From contig OY829540.1 of NCBI GenBank assembly GCA_963691705.1, forward strand, positions 50,938,158 to 51,002,157: a DNA stretch of 64,000 nucleotides, read 5' to 3'. Each line of letters opens with the position of its first letter. Position 1 is the stretch's first letter. Positions 56,910 to 64,000 of this stretch are shown here, piece by piece. This DNA comes from Viola odorata. Taxonomy: Eukaryota; Streptophyta; Magnoliopsida; Malpighiales; Violaceae. The notes beneath the pieces were generated by a model. That model had not been told where the DNA came from and did not search any database. It saw only the letters and a list, made by a program, of their open reading frames with translations. A program made the position numbers and the translations under genes.

Positions 56910-59900
56910 GTTTGAACTTTTCTCTGCCATGGTGTAAAACAGTATGTAGTTCTCCCCTCCCCCTCCCCTTCTTTTCCCTCTTTTTTCTATACAACCTGTA
57001 AGATGAAAACAGCTGTAGCAAGTTGTTTCAACATGAAACACCATAAACTGCAGCTTGTTTAGGCAATGAGGCTTGGAACGCTAGGTGAATTATCACCCAA
57101 TGCGACCAACTGTGTTTATTTCCTCTGTTCCTTGTATAAAAATAAACTTAGCTTCTATCGTATACCAGTTTATTTCGTGGTTAGTCTTCGATGACCTGGA
57201 ATCGCAAGGCCCAGGCCTTATACTTTATGGCTTTTAGATTAACCAAAATAAATCTTGCTTTTCGCAATGTTTATAGGCAACCGTGTAGGTTGATTTTTCC
57301 TTAGGTGGGTAAGGTGATGATTCTGTTTCCTTTATTGTCTTGATTTACCTAACTGGAAAGGAAGTGATAGGATGTGGATCTATATTGTCTTGGATCTTTA
57401 TGGTTGACATGTTTATGGGTGCATTATTACAGCTTGCATGCCCTAGATAAAAAGATGGCCTACACTGCCTTTTTCTTTTTGTTCTTTATGTTTGTTCCTC
57501 TACATGATTATACAGCTATTGCCTATCGCTTCTAGTTTCTTACTCTGTGATCATATGCTAATCTTTAGATCATCTAGCTCTTACTGCTTGCTATAGGGTA
57601 TACAGATCGCGTCACGGAGTCTGGCTCGTAAGGACCACTACTCACGACCAGGCCTGTCTTCTGTTCTGGTTTGCCACCCCGTCTTGAATGTTTTAGTCGG
57701 GTGGCCGGTCTTACAAAGGGAAAAAAAGACTTGTTTGACTACCTACTTACTAAAATCCAAGAGTATTGCCGGTTATCAAGCATTGGAAACTCTTAGTGCT
57801 TTGCTTTTCCTTGTAAATCCTAGTTTTGTGGTTGCATTTTTCTTGTCTGCCAACTACTTCTTCTTAATGTTTTGGCCAACTCTACTTGTAACCTGCATAC
57901 CTTTTACTACTGCGCTCTTTGCCGCCCAATAACTCCATTGCTCTCTGCCTAGGTTAAGCTTTTAGGATTTTATTCATTGTAAATAGATGTAGTTTGAATT
58001 TGAATGAAAGCACTTGTGACATCAGCAGGAATTGGCCATGTGGATGCAACTTTAAGTTTTCTGGCAATTGGTTCTAGTTAAAATAGTAAGAAACTTGTTC
58101 ACTTTTAACTCATGTATCAAGTTTAAACTTTAAAATAAGCGGAGAAAAAATGCTTAAGTGAAGATAGTTTATTGTCCAAAAGTGATAGAGAGGTACCCAG
58201 AGATACTTTTGAGGTTCGACGATACTCAAATAGAAATATTTTCCAGCAAAATGTTTTGCAATACCAAATAGTAAGAACTAAAAATTTAATAATGGTAATT
58301 GAATTACTATTTTTTTTCTGATCTTTTCGAATATTTTTTTTCTCTTTACGACGAAAAACTAATTTTATTTAAATATGGTGGATTAGAATATGATGAGCTT
58401 AAAGTAGTTGACTTACTATTGAGGATGATAAAATCCAATAGAATGACAATCTTTACAACATACAACAAGACATGCAGAATCACAATAAAGGCATAGATCG
58501 CCATCCATATTTGTTATGAACTTATGGGTAGTCGGCTAGATGAGGCCTATTAGTGCTTTTCTTACCCTAATAGCCTTCAACTTTCATGGAGCAGTTTTGT
58601 GGGCATTAAAGGCACAGGTAGCTGATATCAACTAGTAGTAGTTAGTTAGTTTTGTACTGCCACCCAAACCCAAATTAATTAGATTTAAAACGAAAATTAA
58701 TTGGGATCAACTAGATTTGTCTGATTTTAATTTAGGTTTTAGGCTCAAGTACGAGGAATAGAAAAAACTATGTTGGAAGAACCATTACTTTTAAAACTCG
58801 ATCATACTCGAACGAGATTAATTTTCAAATACAAGACCAAAACCTTCATTGACATGATTAGAAAGTAACGTTGTTATGTATTCTTTTGTGAGATTCTGTA
58901 GTATAGGGCCGCATGAAGTTGAATTCAATGACAGGATTAGGAAATGGAAGGATGAGCAGGTAAATGATTAAATAAATCAAAGCTTCTATTTCAACATTAA
59001 TGTCAGATACTAGTTTGTATTTATGCATGTGTCCTTTATAATTTGACATTGAATGAATACCTAATTCTACCGTTGGTTACATAATTGATCCGGCTCAGCA
59101 GACTAGCTGCGGCCGCCGCCGACCTATAGCAAATGTTTGGTGTAGGAATTTTTGTATTGTCTAAGGTTAAAGAATGTAATGTTCATTTATTCAATTTTTC
59201 TGCTAATTTTTAAATTGTTTTCAACCTTGGAGAATCAGTTGCCTCCAGGTCATTTTCTTGAACAACAATGACAATTCTAAACAATATAATAATATAAAAG
59301 AGGGAACTGGTCTTCCCCTGAAAAATTGAGAGTTGAAAATTTGAAAAGATATAGAAGGCAACCACTCCTTGTTCTTTTAAAGTAGTTAAGGACCATTTTA
59401 ATTCAAATATCGAGTTCTAGTTTAGGAAATGAAAAATATATTATATTGGAAGAGTCATCTCATATCGGAGCGTGACGATTCCTCAACTAGAGTTAGTCTC
59501 CTATCTAAAAAGTACAGAAAAAATAGGAAGGAAACTGAAAAAAGAAATACAAACAACTTTCTTTTATTTTATTTTATTGGCTAAAGTCTAAAGAAACAGG
59601 ATTGACCTTGCCACTCTTCATAGGGTCACCTGGCAAGAGCTGACCCAGAAATCTTCTAATCAGTTGGTGTATCAATGTCTATGATGCAGTTGAGGCAAAC
59701 CACTTTCCTTATTATAATCAACAACCTGAATTTGCATATTTTTCATGAATATTCTGATTCTTTGAGGTATTGAACTTGGACAATGGCCATTGTTGTTGTT
59801 GTTGTCGTCGTCCAAACAAGAACTTAAGGTTGTTTTAGCCACGAAGCAAACTCATAATTTGTAAATTGATGCAATGATTCAATGAATGCTTGCAAAACAC

Positions 59901-60383
59901 AGAATTTTTGTCAACTCTGTTGTTGTTTGAGTGGAGAGCAGAAAACGTTCAACCATAATTCAAAATCATGGCAAAAAATAAGCAATCAAAATCTCTCATG
60001 ATTCTGTTTTTCTCCTCCAAAATGTGAAAAATCATTTTTCAGCAAGAAAGTGCCCTCAATTTCCAAGGAAGGAGAGAAAAATTTATACATGACTCTATCC
60101 ATCAAGAACACAAATGTAAGTACACAGCCATTAGGACACATGACTTTGAATAACAGCCAAATCAACCTGCTAAGAACAACAATTATTCCCTATTTCCTTG
60201 TAATCCATATTTCATATTGATCTCCCTTTGGATTGAACATTTTACTATAATTTCTCACTGTACAACAATACAAGCTCACAAAAAAAAACCAAAAAAGAAC
60301 TGAGAAACAAACAATACACAACAGAAGAAAGAAATAAAAGTGGTAACAAGAACAAAAACCTTGTTCATGACAACTGGAAAAAA
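56910..60383. other. Intergenic region, no gene supported
   Basis: The first few hundred bases should include the RRM gene 3' UTR. An 82-codon ORF at 57684-57932 has hydrophobic content but no known motif. The rest is AT-rich. Bases after about 59900 likely include the 3' UTR of the minus-strand glutaredoxin-like gene. Confidence 0.45.
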
Positions 60384-61733
60384 CTAGTCACAACAAATCG
60401 GGCAACGTATTAGTCCATTTTCGTTGCAATCCGGACATCGTTGAAATCCATACTCACAACTCTCTTCACCTTCTTCTAATTCTTCATGTTCTTCATCTTC
60501 AGCTGCTTCATAATATATCTTACAACTGCCTGAACATGTCTCACAAGGCACGAACCGTAAATCACCACAAGCCTCACAAGCTCCACAGAATCCACCTCCT
60601 CCATCTTCCAACATTTCACAACCTTCAAACACCTTCTCTAGCTGACCATCTTCGTTCATTCGTCGAATTTCATCAGCTCCACCAATGTATTTTTTCCCTA
60701 TAAACACTCTTGGTAACCCTTCCCCCATTAGCTCTCTTAACTCCTCCTTAAACCCTGAATGCATGGACACATCCCTCTCATCGATCCGAACACCCAAACC
60801 TTTCAGTATCACCCTCACATGACAACAATCCTCGTACGTTTTCCGCACTCCTCTCAGGCTAGTAAAATAAACTACAACCTTATCTTTGGCACATTTATAA
60901 TCTTTAGCAATAAAATGTACCTTCTTTACATCATCACTCACCTCCAACACCACATCATTGCCACCCACCACCGGAGATTGTTGCTTCTCTTCTTCTGAAA
61001 TTGGGTTAAGATAAAATGGATGGCTTGGTGAGAGCTCTTCCAATGACTTTCTAAACTTCATAATGACTTCAGGATCAAACTCGTCACGCACCGAATCAGC
61101 CTCCTCTTCTGCAACTTGAGCCCAAATAGGTTCATTCTGCTGCAAAACACACGAATTAGCCCCCTCATCTGCAAATTTAGCAGTTATAGGCTTATTGTCC
61201 GGCGAAACAGTCCCATTCTGCTTTGGAGTCAGTTTTGGGCTATCAGGAACTGCAACAGTATCACTAGAAACATCAAATGAGAAGCTGCGAAAGCGATAAA
61301 GGGGGCTAACATCTTCAAGCCCGTCCATCATTTCCCAAGTATTGATTGTCTCCGGCTCACCAGGTGGAGTCATATTTGGAGTTATTGGGATCCTTTGTTG
61401 GATCATATCAGACCAAGACCTTGCTTCCAATAAACCCAATGAAAACTCCTCTCTACTATCCAATTCCTTACCATTAGAAAACACATTGTCCTTCTCCTTC
61501 CCATCACAAACATTAATCGAATTCGCATTATTATTAACCACATTATTACCATTCTGACTAGACGAATCGAGAGAGATCGAACCTAATGTGGTTGAGGTAA
61601 GTGCCACTACATGGTAGCTATCCCCTTTCTGCTGCGGCGGATGGATCACATGCATCGAATAGCTTCTCCTCACCGGCGAATATGGTGTTTTGCAATGTTT
61701 GCATCTTTTCTGCTTAGAACTTGCACAACCCAT
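60384..61733 (-). CDS. Glutaredoxin-domain protein with N-terminal MGC motif and C-terminal CxxC repeats
   Basis: A single-exon gene of 449 residues. I chose the ATG at 61733 because it gives MGCASSKQKRC, a probable myristoylation/palmitoylation start shared by this family (At5g39865-like); an upstream in-frame ATG at 61766 would bury it. The first 280 residues are mostly disordered, with family blocks RSYSMHVIHPPQ and NTWEMMDGLEDVSPL. The glutaredoxin fold is about 283-385 (VVVYFTSLRGVRKTYEDC, DERDVSMH, LPRVFIGKKYIGGADE). The classic CPYC site is replaced by SLRG, so thiol-disulfide activity is doubtful. The C-terminus (382-449) carries CGACEACG, CETC, CPDC and CPIC, a likely zinc-binding cluster. 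It probably acts at a membrane; function unknown. Confidence 0.88.
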   Translation of the reverse strand: MGCASSKQKRCKHCKTPYSPVRRSYSMHVIHPPQQKGDSYHVVALTSTTLGSISLDSSSQNGNNVVNNNANSINVCDGKEKDNVFSNGKELDSREEFSLGLLEARSWSDMIQQRIPITPNMTPPGEPETINTWEMMDGLEDVSPLYRFRSFSFDVSSDTVAVPDSPKLTPKQNGTVSPDNKPITAKFADEGANSCVLQQNEPIWAQVAEEEADSVRDEFDPEVIMKFRKSLEELSPSHPFYLNPISEEEKQQSPVVGGNDVVLEVSDDVKKVHFIAKDYKCAKDKVVVYFTSLRGVRKTYEDCCHVRVILKGLGVRIDERDVSMHSGFKEELRELMGEGLPRVFIGKKYIGGADEIRRMNEDGQLEKVFEGCEMLEDGGGGFCGACEACGDLRFVPCETCSGSCKIYYEAAEDEEHEELEEGEESCEYGFQRCPDCNENGLIRCPICCD

Positions 61734-62376
61734 ATCGCCTTTTTGGTGAACGTAATCAACTTTCAATCCAAGAGTGGTTTATCCCAATTGGGTCATCGAT
61801 GAAACAAGCATTCCTATAAAAATGAGATGGGTGGATGAGAAAAGGAGGGAGCTTTGATGAAAATTCTTGATGTGGATTAAAAGAAAAACGTAGGAGCAAA
61901 GATTAGGTGATTAACAAATGGTGTGAGAAGGGGAAGGTGGATTAAGTAATTGATTAATTAAGATCTCCCCCCAGCATTTATCATTCTTAATAATAATAAA
62001 TGGTAAAAACCGACTGGACAGATGTTAGGCAGAGAAACTTGTGTTACAAAAACAAACAGGAAACTGAAAATAAAGAAGGGGAAAGGGGATTTCTTTTTTC
62101 TTGTTTTGGGGAAGAAGACAAAGGGGGATGAAGAGGTTTTGGTTGCAGAAAATTTTGGGATCTTGAGAAAAAGGAGAAAAGGGGAAATGGCGGTGGGGAA
62201 GAGGGAGGAACGAGCAAAGGAAGGAGAGTGGAATATGAAGATTTTTCCAAGTCAAAGAAGAAAGGCGTGGACCGTTTCACAACTGTGACTATTGCCTGCT
62301 ACAAATTGAGATTTGAGAGAGAGAGAGAGCGGTAATAGTGGAAAACATTCGTGATTTCAGATTCAGAGTCTAATTT
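61734..62376 (-). promoter_or_regulatory. Upstream region of the glutaredoxin-like gene
   Basis: On the minus strand this contains a CT-rich (GAGAGAGAGAG on the plus strand, 62315-62328) tract and short pyrimidine runs typical of plant promoters and leaders. No exact TATA box is assigned. Confidence 0.4.
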
Positions 62377-62379
62377 GTA

Positions 62380-62602
62380 CTCTCTCTCCTCTTTAAAGAA
62401 TACCGTTTACTATTCCGGCACGTATTTTAAAACGATCGGAATAGTAACTATATGACCTCGAAAAATTCTGTACTTTTTTTTTCAAAGTAATCCTAACGTA
62501 CGTTGGAGAAAAAGTACGAAATTTTTCGAGATCATATAGTTACTATTCCAGTCGTCTTAAAATACGTACCGAAATAGTAAAGGACATGGAGACAAAAAGG
62601 AG
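62380..62602. mobile_element. Palindromic MITE upstream of the glutaredoxin-like gene
   Basis: The left arm (TTTACTATTCCGGCACG, TATTTTAAAACGATCGGAA, TAGTAACTATATGACCTCG) is the inverse of 62510-62583 with few mismatches. TA flanks are at 62378-62379 and 62603-62604 if the outer CT-rich ends are included. About 220 bp, hairpin-forming, Stowaway-like. It is about 650 bp upstream of the gene start. Confidence 0.75.
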
Positions 62603-62604
62603 TA

Positions 62605-63179
62605 GTTTGTAGCCAACAACAATGGAGAAATGGGTTCCCTTTTTCGTTTTTTTATATTAGACTCTTAGTATTAAACTATAAAGGAAAATAAGGTTTTTTT
62701 TCCCTACATTTGAATTAAATATTTAAATTAAAAATAAATAAGTCATTAATTAACTCACCAGCCGAATAATATTTACCTGAGATTTTTTATTTATGTAAAA
62801 ACACACGAGCATGAGTAAAAAAGAAGCAAGAATAATAAACAAAATGGTTTGATTCGATCCCTATTATTATTATAATAATTAAAAAAAGTTGTGCGAAATA
62901 TGGAAGGGAGATGAGATATGGAAAAGGACGGGGAAATCCGGAAATTAAAGCTTGAATGCCTCTCTCACAAGTAAAATAGCTAGCTTTTGGATTTGTGTGG
63001 GTGGGTGTGTTATAGCTTTTGGATGGAGAACATCATGTACTTGTAAATCTTACTGTAAAGTGGTATGAAGGTGACTCTCTATGTCATTGGATCATGTGTT
63101 TTAACTTTCGATGAACAAGCAAATGGGCCTGTTATCATTAGCTAACTTATACAAAATTATAAATATTCCTTCAACCATT
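62605..63179. other. Intergenic DNA, no gene seen
   Basis: AT-rich; nothing supported. Confidence 0.4.
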
Positions 63180-63645
63180 TTAATACTTTGTTGGTACCAA
63201 AGTTATAAAACTCGAACCGATCATAAATTCAGTCTGCAAAAAAGGTCAAAAGTTAGAAGGTCAATTTGAAAAAAATCGGATTGATCAGTAATTTTAATAA
63301 ATTAATTAGTAAAATTTAATATTTGTACAGAGTATAACTTTTTATAAATAAATAAATAATTTATTTTATATTTATATTATATCTTGTCATATATATATAA
63401 TAACACAAATATAGCGTTTATGTAGTGGTTAATGTTTTATTGGTCAACGCAGTAAATATGAGTTCAAATTCTATATTAACATTTTTTTAAACTATTTTTT
63501 TTAAAACAACTCAGGTCAATCCGGATCGACGGTTTAACCGATCAAGTCGAAGGAGTTTCAAACCCGACCTAGTGGCTGGTCATTGGGTTTCCCAGTCGAA
63601 CTGGTCGAGTCCGATCGGATTTGACTACATTGGTTAGTACAAATT
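63180..63645. repeat. Degraded repeat with tRNA-like module
   Basis: Outer parts carry CCGATC, ACCGATCAAGTCGAA and GTCGAACTGG words in opposed orientation. Inside is a short TATA run (about 63391-63401), then an A-box-like TAGTGGTTAATG and a B-box-like GAGTTCAAATTCT (about 63415-63465) and oligo-T. The plan (TA run, tRNA-like module, T run) equals that in the hAT-like element at 34580-34735. No terminal duplication was found. Confidence 0.45.
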
Positions 63646-64000
63646 GAGTTATTCGATCATATACAAATTGATAAAAAAATGTTAACAATAATAGTAGGAT
63701 TGAATTGATACAAATAGAAAAATATTTAAAATTATAAAGTTTACTTGGATAAAATCGAAACTAAATTGAAACTAAATCGGAAGCTTTTTATTTTTCCCAG
63801 ATTAAAAAAACGTTACCTGTAGGCTGTGCCACAGGTTGTTTGAAAATTGGGAATGGGCTGGACTACCAATACGAGCCACTCTAATTTTAGTCTTTTTAAT
63901 CTGAGGCCCAATCACATGTTTTCTTCTTACAGCATTGGTCCCCTCACAAGCTGTTAGGCCCAAGTCGCCCAAGGGAATTGGGCTGGGCTGTATTTTGCTC
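63646..64000. other. Intergenic DNA with GGCCCA/TGGGC words
   Basis: No ORF. Five or more GGGCT/GGCCCA words between 63850 and 63990 resemble site II promoter elements, so a gene may start beyond the window. Confidence 0.4.

Noticed and set aside
57684..57932. 82-codon ORF with hydrophobic segments after the RRM gene
   Set aside because: No recognised motif, no splice or promoter context, AT-rich surroundings; probably chance.

Overview
This window reads as nuclear DNA of a dicot plant. It carries a TIR-NBS-LRR fragment (TNL genes are essentially absent from grasses), plant-type intron-containing genes, Ty1/copia and Ty3/gypsy LTR retrotransposons, MITEs, and a stretch that looks like mitochondrial DNA moved to the nucleus. 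The species cannot be fixed from sequence alone. About 60% of the window is mobile DNA, much of it nested, and only three host protein genes look intact: a TBL-type wall-polysaccharide O-acetyltransferase (48885-51306), a BPA1-like RRM protein (54094-56909) and a glutaredoxin-domain protein with an N-terminal MGC motif (61733-60384, minus strand).

Layout. 1-2250: AT-rich DNA with one Stowaway-like MITE, then a broken TNL gene (TIR exon readable, stop before the P-loop). 2253-5645: a decayed, 3'-truncated Ty1/copia element. 5651-21686: a 16,036-bp Ty3/gypsy element inserted in the copia reverse transcriptase, with two 523-bp LTRs and a 5-bp target duplication ACACC. Its sense strand carries a decayed gag-pol with a second RNase H, as in the Tat lineage. 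The 9 kb between pol and the 3' LTR carries four antisense ORFs, two of them large, spliced, paralogous genes of the PF04195-like 'putative gypsy type transposon' family, each with an upstream minus-strand TATA-like box. 21692-22354: a left-truncated hAT-like end. About 22990-23658 and 37484-38750: mitochondria-like DNA, split by a 13.8-kb LTR element (23659-37478, TSD GTGAG) that has lost most of pol. That element hosts a minus-strand gag-only LTR element (28711-32501, TSD AATAT), a hAT-like element (33303-34917, 8-bp TSD) and a fold-back MITE. 39773-40538: a Mutator-like MITE with a 9-bp TSD. 41524-48142: a dead TBL gene split by a young copia element with an intact 1331-codon polyprotein. 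48885-51306: the intact TBL paralogue. 52380-52609: a Stowaway-like MITE. 54094-56909: the RRM gene. 60384-61733: the glutaredoxin-like gene, with another MITE in its upstream region. From 63180: a repeat with a tRNA-like module.

The host genes do not form a pathway; they are ordinary neighbours on a plant chromosome. The most unusual organisation is the antisense gene module inside the 16-kb gypsy element. It has spliced frames that line up exactly, a phase-1 intron at the matching place in both large genes, and its own TATA-like boxes. The decay pattern of both older retroelements (mostly C-to-T or G-to-A changes and resulting stop codons) fits loss through cytosine methylation. All family names are from recognition by eye; no database search was run.
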